Source: Phycisphaerae bacterium (GTDB taxonomy: Bacteria; Planctomycetota; Phycisphaerae; Phycisphaerales; SM1A02). From it: DNA of 64,000 bases. Where the stretch lies: assembly GCA_002705085.1 (NCBI GenBank), contig PAHO01000008.1:1-64000 (forward strand), read 5' to 3'. A program made the position numbers and the translations under genes. Position 1 is the stretch's first letter; every line of letters begins with the position of its first letter. This document shows, in pieces, positions 17,869 to 26,340 of this stretch. The notes beneath the pieces are model-generated. The model was not told the origin of the DNA. It worked only from the letters and a program-made list of their open reading frames with translations, and ran no database searches.

Positions 17869-18891
17869 TCACAAGGTCGAGTCCGGCCGTGCTGGTCCAT
17901 CCCTCTGCACCAGGCGTATCGCGGATGACATCGTCTCTCGAACCTCGTACGGTCGACGTCCTTGGCTTTCAAAGTAAGTACGCATCAGCAGCTCGGAAAT
18001 CACTCCCAAAAGGAGAGATTGAACACCCAGTCCCGCAAACAGAGTGGTCAGTTCAGGCAGCGGGGTCCGGCTGAAATTGGTCCCGAAGCCAAACTTGAGA
18101 ATCATCATGAAAATGAATGAAAGGATGGACAGTCCAAGTCCAAACAGACCCACTGTGCCGAACACATACACCGGACGCGTGAGGTAACGCTCCAAGAAGA
18201 GCACGACCAACAGGTCCAAACTGACTTTGATGACACGATCAATGCCATATTTACTTTGACCTGCCGATCTCGGATGATGGCGTACTGCGATCTCTGTGAC
18301 CTTGGCCCCCTGCATGGCGGCATACAACGGAAGGAATCGGTGCATCTCCCCGTAGAGTCGAACGCCCTTCACCACGGCCGAGCGATACGCTTTCAACGAG
18401 CAACCATAATCATGCAAGACGACCCCGGTCACCTTGCTGATCAGTCGGCTGGCCAATCGGCTTAGAAAATTTCTTCGCACCGGGGCATCAAGCCGCTGCT
18501 TTCGCCACCCGGACACAACGTCCCATCCCTGGTTCAATTTGTCCAACAGTCGAGGGATGTCTTCCGGATCATTTTGCAAATCTGCATCCATGGGCACGAT
18601 CACCTCATGGCGGGCGGCATCAATCCCGGCCTGCATTGCCGCGGTCTGCCCTGCGTTCCTTCGAAAGGAGAAAACGCGGACCCCAGTCCGTGTGTCAGCA
18701 ATCTCACGCAGCACCGCAAAGGACCCATCGGTAGACCCGTCGTCCACGAAGATCACTTCGACGTCCAGTGCGAGTGTTTCCAGAACGGGCCAGAGCCTCT
18801 CACTCAACGCAGCCAAATTGGCCTCTTCTTGGAAGACCGGGATCACCACAGAAATAGAGCGGATGCGATCTGGGGACATGGGTGAACTCAC
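17869..18891 (-). CDS. GT2 glycosyltransferase (polyprenyl-phosphate sugar synthase type)
   Basis: A 340-residue family 2 transferase with a GT-A domain and two C-terminal membrane helices, the layout of GtrB/ArnC/dolichol-phosphate mannosyl synthases that charge a polyprenyl phosphate with a sugar. The N-terminus shows SISVVIPVFQEEANL, IFVDDGSTDGS, and the metal site MDADLQNDPED with D102/D104. RHHPRSAGQSKYGIDRV precedes the membrane part. Its start overlaps the stop of the GT39 gene by 4 nt. The two enzymes plausibly work in sequence: this one makes the lipid-linked donor, and the GT39 protein transfers it outside the membrane. The acceptor is unknown. Confidence 0.92.
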   Translation of the reverse strand: MSSPMSPDRIRSISVVIPVFQEEANLAALSERLWPVLETLALDVEVIFVDDGSTDGSFAVLREIADTRTGVRVFSFRRNAGQTAAMQAGIDAARHEVIVPMDADLQNDPEDIPRLLDKLNQGWDVVSGWRKQRLDAPVRRNFLSRLASRLISKVTGVVLHDYGCSLKAYRSAVVKGVRLYGEMHRFLPLYAAMQGAKVTEIAVRHHPRSAGQSKYGIDRVIKVSLDLLVVLFLERYLTRPVYVFGTVGLFGLGLSILSFIFMMILKFGFGTNFSRTPLPELTTLFAGLGVQSLLLGVISELLMRTYFESQGRRPYEVRETMSSAIRLVQRDGPARPDSTL

Positions 18892-20555
18892 TGGGGACGG
18901 ATCAACCGGAGATCCATGGCCTTCCCCTCTGGGATGCAGTATCCGCGAATTTGTCGTTCAAGCACAAGATTTTCCGGCAAAGTGCCAAGGGAACCATCGT
19001 CCAAAAGCCAACGGTCAGGTCTTTCTTGGATCCACACCAGAGGAGCCTTCAGCCCCGTTGCCAATCGGTTACCGGTGGCAAAGATCAATGAAGGTTCTGA
19101 ATACCCAACAGCGCCAAGCTCTGGACCGTCAGGAGATGCCGGCGAACGCCCGGAAGACGACTCTAAAGCCGAGATGATCGCGTTGGTGATCCACACACCT
19201 TCGTGGCCGGGCAAGGCCTGGGTGCAGAACGCACAACTTGCTGCAGCGACCGTGCCGGACGCTGCACAGACCGCCGCAGCCGCTCTCCCCAACACCACAA
19301 GGTGGACTGCCAATCCCAACATAAAAAAAGACACACCCAGAGTTACGCAAAACCAGAGGGACGACCCAGAGGCATAGGGATCAAGCTGTTCGTTGAGCAT
19401 GGCATGGCCCCAGACCATCCAAACTCCAGCTGGCAAGAGCCCCCCCAAAATGCCCCAGAGGGAAACAAGCAACTTCCGGGGGCTGCCCTCAACTGGGCGC
19501 CACTCGGCCACTGCTGAGGCCAGCAGCAACGCCGCCAGTGGATACAACGGCAAGACGTGATGCCACTGCTTCCCCGGCAGAATCTCAAGCACAACCCAGC
19601 ACGGCACAATCCAAGCCAAAAGGAACATCCTGGAACGATCGCGATCAACCCAACACAATCGCAACGCATCGAAGAAGAACAGCGAGAGCGGCCAGAGGAA
19701 GATGGGAAGCATCAACAGATGCAAAAGGGGGCGGCGAGCCGGAGCCTTGGCCTCATCTGCAAACGGCATATGAAAGGCTGCTTCAAAGCTTGACACGATG
19801 GACGACCAGTCCTGCACTGGCGTAACCACCATGAAGCCTGCCAAGAGCGCGGCCAAAGCAACGCCAAGGACCGTCCATGGGCGCATCCCGCCCAAGCGAT
19901 GGAATGAGCGGTCAAACAGAACCAATGACAGGGCCGCAAACCCCAACATCAACGGCAAGGCCATCCCATTGATGAGCACACTGATGGCCACCACAAGACC
20001 GAGGGGCGTAACATCGCGGCGGGGAAGGGGCCGCGCACCTTCGGCCCGCCACATACGCCAGGCCAAAGAAGCGCCGGCCACCGTGGTTGCCATGAGCCAC
20101 ATATCGGGCTTGGCCTGTTTGGCATCCCACACCACCAGAGGGGCCGCGAGGGTGGCCAAAGCGGCGAGCCAGCCGACACGCCCATTGAACATGCGGCGGC
20201 CCAGACCAAAGATCAGGAGTGAAGCCACAACCGCCCCTAAGGCGGACGCCAATCGATAAGGAAGGATGTTGTCAGGGAGTTGCGTCAACTCAACGAAGGA
20301 CGCCTGGATGTGATGAACCAGCGGAGCGGGGAAAGCATCAGGCCCGTTGATCCAGTTTGAGTGATCGGATGCTCCCGAATGGGCGCGTGAGATTTGGACA
20401 AATCGCGACTCTTCTCGGTCAAGGACTGGAAGTTGTGTGATGCCGGGCAACATCAGAATTGCGGCGGCGAGGAGCAGCGTCAAGATCGCTCCGAACCCCG
20501 AAAGGGGCAACCAGCTGACCCAGCGCAAGCGATCGACTGCTGCCATGGGGGCCAT
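18888..20555 (-). CDS. GT39/ArnT-like membrane glycosyltransferase
   Basis: A 555-residue protein with about 10-12 membrane segments. The first periplasmic loop has the family acidic motif in the form LDREESRFVQISR (about residues 45-57), comparable to the DEARY/E motif of ArnT and PMT-type enzymes, followed by WINGPDAFPAPLVHHIQAS, the counterpart of the conserved KPPL loop. Such enzymes use polyprenyl-phosphate-linked sugars as donors and modify lipid A, glycans or proteins on the outer face of the inner membrane. ATG at 20555 starts a basic stretch before the first helix. It is translationally coupled to the GT2 gene. Acceptor not predictable. Confidence 0.85.
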   Translation of the reverse strand: MAPMAAVDRLRWVSWLPLSGFGAILTLLLAAAILMLPGITQLPVLDREESRFVQISRAHSGASDHSNWINGPDAFPAPLVHHIQASFVELTQLPDNILPYRLASALGAVVASLLIFGLGRRMFNGRVGWLAALATLAAPLVVWDAKQAKPDMWLMATTVAGASLAWRMWRAEGARPLPRRDVTPLGLVVAISVLINGMALPLMLGFAALSLVLFDRSFHRLGGMRPWTVLGVALAALLAGFMVVTPVQDWSSIVSSFEAAFHMPFADEAKAPARRPLLHLLMLPIFLWPLSLFFFDALRLCWVDRDRSRMFLLAWIVPCWVVLEILPGKQWHHVLPLYPLAALLLASAVAEWRPVEGSPRKLLVSLWGILGGLLPAGVWMVWGHAMLNEQLDPYASGSSLWFCVTLGVSFFMLGLAVHLVVLGRAAAAVCAASGTVAAASCAFCTQALPGHEGVWITNAIISALESSSGRSPASPDGPELGAVGYSEPSLIFATGNRLATGLKAPLVWIQERPDRWLLDDGSLGTLPENLVLERQIRGYCIPEGKAMDLRLIRPQ

Positions 20556-20631
20556 GCTACCGGTTGGATTGGAAATCCTGCGACCCCGTCAGTCAATGAA
20601 AGGCGCCCCCATTCGATCACGCATGGCAAAT

Positions 20632-20657
20632 AAAAACCGGAGCCCGAAGGCTCCGGT
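20632..20657 (-). terminator. Rho-independent terminator
   Basis: A 9-bp stem ACCGGAGCC/GGCTCCGGT with a CGAA loop (20636-20657), followed on the minus strand by five U. It lies 28 nt past the stop of the PEP-CTERM-like gene. Confidence 0.88.
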
Positions 20658-20684
20658 CCGTTTGTTTGGCAAGTCAGAAAAGAC

Positions 20685-21452
20685 TTACTTGCGGCGACGA
20701 CGGCCGGCGGCTGCCAGACCAATCAATGCCAAAGCACCAGGTGCTGGGACCTGGGTCAAGCTCAACTGACGGTTGTCCATGATGACGGCACCCCAGTCGG
20801 CACTGTCACCATCGTTGTGGATTCCGTACTTGAACTCGATGGCAACTTCATCGCCCGTCAGCGTGTAGGTGCCAACAAGGTTTTGAATGCCTTCGGTCAA
20901 CCAATCAAAGCTGTTTTGAGCTTGGATTTCAGCCTGCGATCCGTCGGCATAGGTGATGCCAAGGACAACATAGGCACGGTGGTTGGCCTTGTCGCGACCC
21001 AAGCCGTCACCAGCTGGGGTGTACATGTCAATGCTCCAATCAAGAACATCTCCGGCGCCCATCTTGCCCGTATCGAGGTTGATGGCGGAACCAGCACCTT
21101 GGCCGGCCCAAGGGGCGGAGTAGAACTTGTGCACCGCACCATCGAACAACCCATCGGGGGTATATGGATCGTCTGGGTTGTAGTCGTCATTCTCAAGCCA
21201 GAACTGACCAGCATCCCCGTAGGAATAGTTGTTCCATGCGTGCCAACCATCAACTTGCTGACCATCAGGGTGGACGAGGGTGTCCATTCCACTGGTGGCC
21301 TGAACGTACTGACCGGTGTAGTCGTAGTCAGGGCCACCGGCAGCACCGATGAGGTAACTGCTGGAATCCCAGGAGCTGGTCGCGAACAAGTCGATCGTGT
21401 TTGCAGAAGCAACAGTTGTTGTTGCTGCAACGATCAAAAGAGACTTCATCAT
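20685..21452 (-). CDS. PEP-CTERM-like sorted secreted protein
   Basis: A 255-residue exported protein. It starts with a signal peptide (MMKSLLIVAATTTVASA) and ends with VPAPGALALIGLAAAGRRRR plus K: a V-P-x-P-G box, a hydrophobic helix and an Arg cluster, which is the planctomycete variant of the PEP-CTERM sorting signal recognised by exosortases. The mature part is acidic and rich in Tyr, Asp and Gly (DYDYTGQYVQ, ENDDYNPDDPY), without a recognisable enzyme domain; a beta-sandwich structural or matrix role is possible. No exosortase gene is in the window. The first or second Met (21452 or 21449) could be used. A strong terminator follows. Confidence 0.85.
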   Translation of the reverse strand: MMKSLLIVAATTTVASANTIDLFATSSWDSSSYLIGAAGGPDYDYTGQYVQATSGMDTLVHPDGQQVDGWHAWNNYSYGDAGQFWLENDDYNPDDPYTPDGLFDGAVHKFYSAPWAGQGAGSAINLDTGKMGAGDVLDWSIDMYTPAGDGLGRDKANHRAYVVLGITYADGSQAEIQAQNSFDWLTEGIQNLVGTYTLTGDEVAIEFKYGIHNDGDSADWGAVIMDNRQLSLTQVPAPGALALIGLAAAGRRRRK

Positions 21453-21677
21453 TTTGAATTCTCACTTTCACTCTGAGAACCATCCTGTCGCGCGTGCAGG
21501 AAGAGTTCTTTAGAAACGAACAGAGGGGCAACATGCTTCCTCTGTCTCTCTCGTCTCCGAGTGCGCACCGTGTGGTGCATCGAGACAATGTAAGGCAAAA
21601 GATGAACGATCCAAGCCCGGATTTCGACATTTAAAGAGGAATATGAGGGAGAACGATTTCGCCATTTTGGGAGGCAT

Positions 21678-21709
21678 AAAAAAAGGCCGCATGCATCATG
21701 CGGCCTTTT
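21678..21709 (-). terminator. Rho-independent terminator
   Basis: A 12-bp perfect stem, AAAAGGCCGCAT (21681-21692) with ATGCGGCCTTTT (21698-21709) and a 5-nt loop, with a run of seven U on the minus strand (from 21684 down to 21678). It ends the pseudopilin transcript. The remaining sequence up to the PEP-CTERM gene start shows nothing further. Confidence 0.92.
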
Positions 21710-21729
21710 GAAGGTGCGATATGTCGCAA

Positions 21730-22872
21730 TCAGTCTGCCAAGATGTCGCGTCCCAAGATTCCATCCGTCGTCAGGACGTGAAACGAGGTGTTGGCATAGT
21801 CATACGAGCCACCAATGTGGTAACCATCTGCCCCCCAGTTGCCGCAATCTCTGCTCCACAGACCGTATCCCGCCTGAGCAGTCACTCGCCCATCGGCCCT
21901 TTCCGCCTTACGAACGCCAACGGTCTCAATATGCCCATCATAGAACAGGGTTGCCGGGTTTGATTCCCAACCGTGGTTGAAATACCAAGGCTCACAAGCC
22001 CCATCATCAAAGGTGCCTGGGGTGAAGTTGGGGTTGCACGAACTTCGGCGAGCCTGCAACCAATGGTGCTCAATAATATGAGTCTTCAGTGACGGGTAAC
22101 GGCACTGCCCCTTGCTGGGCGATCGGAAGCCACCGGGCATGGTCCAAGGGTTGGTCCACCCGCCTTTTTCCGGGTTCGCCATCACGCTTGGATTGAACAT
22201 GGCCGCTGGGGAAAGAACGTACGAAGACCAGATTGGCTTCGCCAACACCGAGGTCATGGCGGTGTCGTGGGCACAGAATTCGCCTGGATCGTCAAAGCAC
22301 CCCTGCTTCTCGACCTCCCGACGCACCACGTTGTCTTTGGGGGCGAAGTAGATTTCATCGTAGTACTTTGGCGCCATATAGACGTTCCACTGGCGGCAAT
22401 TGATCAGTCGAAACGAACCAAAGTATTCGCCGGAGTAGTAACCGCCTCCAGAAAAAACAATGGGCTGCACCATGCCTCTGGTTTCCGGGTGACCACCGTC
22501 GACAGGCCATTCGAAGTACAGGTACTCCCCGGTCGGCGCCGGAGGAAAGCCTGCTCGCACATATCCCCATCCCAAAATGACACCTTGGTGGTTGATGCCA
22601 TTGTGTGCGTTGCGGTACGCGGGGAACGCCTGGTCAGCATTGTTGGCGTACTGGGCAATGTTGTCTTCGAGCAGGGTGAACTGCCGGTCGTTCCATTCAG
22701 CGGCGTAGGAATCGCTCCCCGCACCCATGTTCCGCAAATTGGCCATGGACTGGGTGAGTTTGGCCTGATCTCTGGCTTTACCAATCGCGGGCAGCAAGAT
22801 CGAAACCAGAAGGGCAATGATGGCAATGACAACCAGCAGTTCAACAATGGTGAAAGCTCGACGTTGTTTCAT
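21730..22872 (-). CDS. Type II pseudopilin-like protein with H-X9-DG tail
   Basis: A 380-residue protein with a class III (type IV pilin) signal: MKQRRA then FTIVELLVVIAIIALLVSILLPA, where cleavage after A6 would leave F1 and the conserved E5. The helix continues as AIGKARDQAKLTQSMANLRNMG. The C-terminal globular part is rich in Trp, Tyr and Cys and holds NHGWESNPATLFYDGH, the H-X9-DG signature common in the very large pseudopilin families of Planctomycetes. A prepilin peptidase is not in the window. ATG at 22872 has no good Shine-Dalgarno sequence. The role may be in a type II secretion-like pseudopilus or in surface display; individual family members have no defined function. Confidence 0.88.
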   Translation of the reverse strand: MKQRRAFTIVELLVVIAIIALLVSILLPAIGKARDQAKLTQSMANLRNMGAGSDSYAAEWNDRQFTLLEDNIAQYANNADQAFPAYRNAHNGINHQGVILGWGYVRAGFPPAPTGEYLYFEWPVDGGHPETRGMVQPIVFSGGGYYSGEYFGSFRLINCRQWNVYMAPKYYDEIYFAPKDNVVRREVEKQGCFDDPGEFCAHDTAMTSVLAKPIWSSYVLSPAAMFNPSVMANPEKGGWTNPWTMPGGFRSPSKGQCRYPSLKTHIIEHHWLQARRSSCNPNFTPGTFDDGACEPWYFNHGWESNPATLFYDGHIETVGVRKAERADGRVTAQAGYGLWSRDCGNWGADGYHIGGSYDYANTSFHVLTTDGILGRDILAD

Positions 22873-22923
22873 GTTTGTAAGTATGTGGCAACAGGGAAAA
22901 AGAATCCAGCCACACCTCGAGAT

Positions 22924-23766
22924 TTAGTACGAGCCGTAAGAATCGTCCGCGGGAGCGGCCAGCGAACGCACTGTTGGCTGGAGCATCCATCCGAGCAACA
23001 CCACGATCAGCACCGCTCGAACAAGCCCTGAGAGCCAAGGAAGGCGGTCCCGGCCGGTTAAAGGGGGGCGAGGATCAAAAAACACCAGCACCAGAACCGG
23101 AAGCCCCGCCATGGCAGCCCATTGCCACCAAGGTGCTTCGGCGTAGTCGTAAGAAAAGCCACACCAAGCCAAAGTCGGCAACACCACGCCCAGAAGCATG
23201 GCTCCACTCCCCTCGGGTGAAAGGGCTTGAGGGGCCAAGACCAAGGCCCCAGAGATGGTGGCGGCCGAGGCGGCCAACACCATCAAGGTCGTGAATCCTC
23301 CATCAAACGCCATGGGCGCGAGGGCGACACAGGAGATCCACGCAGCAACTCCAACCAGACGCCCTAAGGAGCATGCCGAGGCAAGTATCCACAACCTAAC
23401 CGAGGCCGCAACGCTCAATCCCAAGAGCCACTGGTCAGCCGCGTCCATGCCCGGAAACTTTCCGAAAAGACCAGCCAAGGCGCCAAGCGTCAAGGGGGCG
23501 ACGTATTGGGTAGCCCCTTGGGGGAACAGAACAAGGACAGCGGATGCCAGGCCAGCACCAGCAAGTATCACGGGCAAACGATGCCAGTCGGAGAACGACG
23601 ATGGCCATGCTCCTTCATAAGCAAAGCCGATCAATGTGGCGATGGGCACGACAAGGCCGCCCAGCAGACCAGACCACTTCGGGCGCTGCTCCGCTTTGAG
23701 AACCAGCAAGGTCGCCAAGAAGGCAATGCCGGGCAGGAAGATCGGAACAAGCAATTCAGCCAGCAT
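22924..23766 (-). CDS. Hypothetical polytopic membrane protein
   Basis: A 280-residue protein, very rich in Leu, Ala, Val and Gly, with about eight predicted membrane helices starting at residue 5. No catalytic or transporter motif was recognised. A soluble C-terminal tail ends in APADDSYGSY. The ATG at 23766 follows the YceI stop by 5 nt and has GGAG at a suitable distance, so it is the second gene of a YceI operon. YceI proteins are lipid- or isoprenoid-binding and some operons pair them with membrane proteins such as cytochrome b561, but the helices here lack the paired His residues expected for that. Confidence 0.7.
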   Translation of the reverse strand: MLAELLVPIFLPGIAFLATLLVLKAEQRPKWSGLLGGLVVPIATLIGFAYEGAWPSSFSDWHRLPVILAGAGLASAVLVLFPQGATQYVAPLTLGALAGLFGKFPGMDAADQWLLGLSVAASVRLWILASACSLGRLVGVAAWISCVALAPMAFDGGFTTLMVLAASAATISGALVLAPQALSPEGSGAMLLGVVLPTLAWCGFSYDYAEAPWWQWAAMAGLPVLVLVFFDPRPPLTGRDRLPWLSGLVRAVLIVVLLGWMLQPTVRSLAAPADDSYGSY

Positions 23767-23771
23767 TTGTT

Positions 23772-24389
23772 TTACTCCGCCTTGCGCTCATCAGCTTCAA
23801 GTCCGACCACCAACCTGACTTTGTCACCGATAGCGCCACGAAGGATTCGGATGCCAAAAGCATTCCGATTGATTTCAAGCGTGCACTCAAAACCGATTTT
23901 TCGACCTTGAGGGCCTCCACCAATTCCGGTCAACTCTGTCATGACGTCGACTTCACGGGTGACGCCAGCGATGGTCAAATCTCCTTTGAGCCGCCAGTGG
24001 GTCTCGTCAATTTTTTCTCCTGCAGAAGAGACAAAGGTCATAGCTTCATGCTCTTTGCCGTTGAACCACTTGGGACCCAGCATGGTGCGATCCAATTTTT
24101 CGCTTCCTGTGTCAATGCTCTCAACCGCGCATCGGACTTTAAGCTTCGGCGGATTGCTTCCGTCCTCATGATGGATAACGGTGCCGGTCACGTCGTTAAA
24201 TCGGCCCCAAAACATCCCAGCATTCATGTGCTGCACCCGGAAAAGGCCAAAGGAATGCACGGGGTCGAGCTGCCATGCGACCGGTTGTCTTGGGGCTGGA
24301 GAACCTGCAGTCACTTGAGACAGAGGAAAGAGAACTAAAATCAATCCGGGTACCAATGCGGATCTCACAACCGAGGAAAGAATTTGCAT
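23772..24389 (-). CDS. YceI family periplasmic lipid-binding-like protein
   Basis: A 205-residue protein with a signal peptide (MQILSSVVRSALVPGLILVLF...VTAG) and a YceI lipocalin-like domain. Matching blocks are VAWQLDPVHSFGLFRVQHMNAGMFWGRF, SIDTGSEKLDRTMLGPKWFN, HWRLKGDLTIAGVTREV and the closing IGDKVRLVVGLEAD. Known YceI folds are beta-barrels that bind polyisoprenoids in the periplasm. ATG at 24389 is chosen because AAAGGA lies 8 nt upstream; an in-frame TTG at 24395 is the alternative. Divergent from the hydrolase-like gene at 24511. Export and fold are well supported, the ligand is inferred. Confidence 0.9.
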   Translation of the reverse strand: MQILSSVVRSALVPGLILVLFPLSQVTAGSPAPRQPVAWQLDPVHSFGLFRVQHMNAGMFWGRFNDVTGTVIHHEDGSNPPKLKVRCAVESIDTGSEKLDRTMLGPKWFNGKEHEAMTFVSSAGEKIDETHWRLKGDLTIAGVTREVDVMTELTGIGGGPQGRKIGFECTLEINRNAFGIRILRGAIGDKVRLVVGLEADERKAE

Positions 24390-24510
24390 GACCAAAGTCC
24401 TTTGAAATATGTTGAAGAAGCAAAATCAGACCCAACAACCCCCAAAAGAGGGCCAAAAGGTGTTGATTCTCGGCCCGTACACCATAACCTTATAAGTCAG
24501 GGGGAATTTT

Positions 24511-26037
24511 ATGATCTCGGTTCTGATGCTGTGCGCGCTGTCCTCATTCCAGCAACTGGAATTCGGACCAACCATTCAACCCAGCCAAATATGGACGTCC
24601 AACGGGACCTTTGATGCGGCCGTAACGACAGCCGACGGAAAGCCCATCCAAGAGCATTGGACCAAACAAGGCCTCGACCGATTGAAAGAACCGTTGCCCG
24701 AAGGGCAGGGGCTCGCGCTCTTGTACGAACTTCCAACGGATGGAGTTTTGATGCTGACGTGCAAAGGGCACAACGCAATCTATGGCAACAACGTCACCCA
24801 TCCGCGAGATCCCGGTGCAATTGGTGCGCACCAGTGGCCATTCCCTGTACAGAAAGGCGCAAACTGGATCTTTATCGAGGGAAACAGCAAGCCGCTCCTA
24901 CTCTCGGCACGGCCGGTCGCGGAGACATCCAAAGCCACGGTCAACATTTCGCAGTACGACCGAACCATCCCACAAGCCATCGACCTTATTGAGACCAATG
25001 CCCTCGGCGCAATGGTGGTCAGCAATTTGACCGAAAAAACCATTCGCGAGTGTTCACTTTGGGCACGTTGCCTGTTCAAACCCAATGAAAAATATGTTGG
25101 GCGCCTTTATCCAGAGGACTGGAAGCCAGGAGAGTGGACCCAAGGTTCGACTTGTGATCTTCAACCGTACGCTTCTCAAAAAGTGGAACTTCGTTTGATG
25201 GGCCCCCCGCCGTTTAAAGTCGATCCCCAGCCGTACCCGTTCGAACTGGAATTGCGGACGAAGGACGGGGAAGTGTTGGGCAAATCCTCAGTCAATTTGG
25301 CCGTAAGAGAGCACAAGGATCGCACCTGGGAGACTTTTCGGTCAGAAATTGATGGAAGCATTCAACGCTGGATCAAAATCCCTCGGACCGGGAACCATCA
25401 GGGACCAAATCCAGCAATTTTTGTAGTGCCGCACATACGCCAATCGATCAGCAATCAGGCGCTCTCGTACGAGCCAAGTGAACAGCACGACACTTTTGTG
25501 TGTTGGGGCAGACGCCCAAGCCCGAACGGACACAATGATGAGTTTCGAAGAGAAGCACTGCTAGAGACAATCGAGGCGGCCATTGATCGCCACGGACTTG
25601 ATCGGACTCGGATTGGACTGCTTGGGTTTGGAGAGGCAGGGCTGACCGCTTTTGAACTGCAAAGGCAGAACCCAAGCTTGTTCAGTGGTGTTGCGGCGGT
25701 TTCCACATTCCCACCGATCGACATGACCACAGGCTCAAACATCGTGCTCAATGAACTCCCAGGCCGCCTGTACCTGAGATGGGGGTCTGAGTATGGCGCA
25801 TGCCCTCCAGATGCCAAGGAAAGGTATGAGTACCTGGCCGCTGCAGATCAACTCCGCATTGAGATCGTTGCTGGAGAAGGAGAATGGTGGGGACGAGAGA
25901 CAGTTGATGTCCCTCAAATGCACGAATGGATTCTTGAAGGAAACGGCGATTTCCATTGGCAGAAATCTGAGGGAACAAAACTGCCTGAAAGCCAATCGGA
26001 AGCATGGACTGACTTAGACGCAGCCACTATTGATTGA
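24511..26037 (+). CDS. Secreted alpha/beta-hydrolase-like protein, likely non-catalytic
   Basis: A 508-residue protein with a short possible signal (MISVLMLCALSSF). Residues about 20-280 are beta-rich with no recognised family. From about residue 285 it resembles esterase/PHB-depolymerase-like alpha/beta hydrolases: GPNPAIFVVPHIR, an AAIDRHGLDRTRIGLLGFGEAG elbow, then SLFSGVAAVSTFPP. In the normal elbow G-x-S-x-G the Ser is replaced by Gly (G374) and the last Gly by Ala (A376), so the usual nucleophile is missing. An AGGGGG ribosome site lies 6 nt before the ATG. The gene is upstream of, and in the same direction as, the beta-helix genes, 303 nt from the first one. The fold is a moderate-confidence recognition; the function is unknown. 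Confidence 0.65.
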   Translation: MISVLMLCALSSFQQLEFGPTIQPSQIWTSNGTFDAAVTTADGKPIQEHWTKQGLDRLKEPLPEGQGLALLYELPTDGVLMLTCKGHNAIYGNNVTHPRDPGAIGAHQWPFPVQKGANWIFIEGNSKPLLLSARPVAETSKATVNISQYDRTIPQAIDLIETNALGAMVVSNLTEKTIRECSLWARCLFKPNEKYVGRLYPEDWKPGEWTQGSTCDLQPYASQKVELRLMGPPPFKVDPQPYPFELELRTKDGEVLGKSSVNLAVREHKDRTWETFRSEIDGSIQRWIKIPRTGNHQGPNPAIFVVPHIRQSISNQALSYEPSEQHDTFVCWGRRPSPNGHNDEFRREALLETIEAAIDRHGLDRTRIGLLGFGEAGLTAFELQRQNPSLFSGVAAVSTFPPIDMTTGSNIVLNELPGRLYLRWGSEYGACPPDAKERYEYLAAADQLRIEIVAGEGEWWGRETVDVPQMHEWILEGNGDFHWQKSEGTKLPESQSEAWTDLDAATID

Positions 26038-26277
26038 ATTCCTGAGAAAACAGAAACTTGGGCTTCAAGCGGATCCAGCACATGCAGCGATCAATCTGTG
26101 TCATTTGCATACAGAACGTGATCATCCTGTGGATGAGATGTAGCGAATTTGTATAGGCCACAGGGACGGGTCGTGAACGACTCAACCTGAAGAGTCGAAC
26201 CGACAGCTCGCCCACATTGCTATCAACAAGTCAAACAAAACAAAGGAAAGGAACACCGCCAAATTCATCTTTTCTAA
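26038..26277 (+). other. Intergenic region and upstream part of a long leader
   Basis: No gene was found. A small hairpin (TCATCC/GGATGA) lies near 26121-26136. TATAGG at about 26152-26157 is the best -10-like box. After it come two short overlapping hairpin options, GTCG-TGAA-CGAC and GACTC/GAGTC. If that -10 is used, the beta-helix gene has a leader of about 180 nt. All of this is by eye. Confidence 0.35.
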
Positions 26278-26331
26278 ATTTCTAAGTCAACCCGTTTCAA
26301 ACGGTTCCCTCCCATTTTTTGACTTAGGAGT
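26278..26331 (+). promoter_or_regulatory. 5' leader stem that sequesters the Shine-Dalgarno sequence
   Basis: Bases 26282-26290 (CTAAGTCAA) pair perfectly with 26319-26327 (TTGACTTAG). The stem extends outward through U-G, U-A, U-G and A-U pairs to 26278/26331, about 13 bp in all, and buries the AGGAG (26326-26330) that serves the ATG at 26341. Inside the loop is a second hairpin, CCGTT-TCA-AACGG (26292-26304), and a CCCTCCC tract that could also pair with the AGGAG. The arrangement would block ribosome entry unless the stem opens. Sensor (temperature, ligand, protein or upstream translation) is unknown. Confidence 0.55.
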
Positions 26332-26340
26332 CATAGCACC

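Noticed and set aside
16893-17972. 359-codon minus-strand open frame
   Set aside because: Antisense to the POT transporter; no recognisable features.
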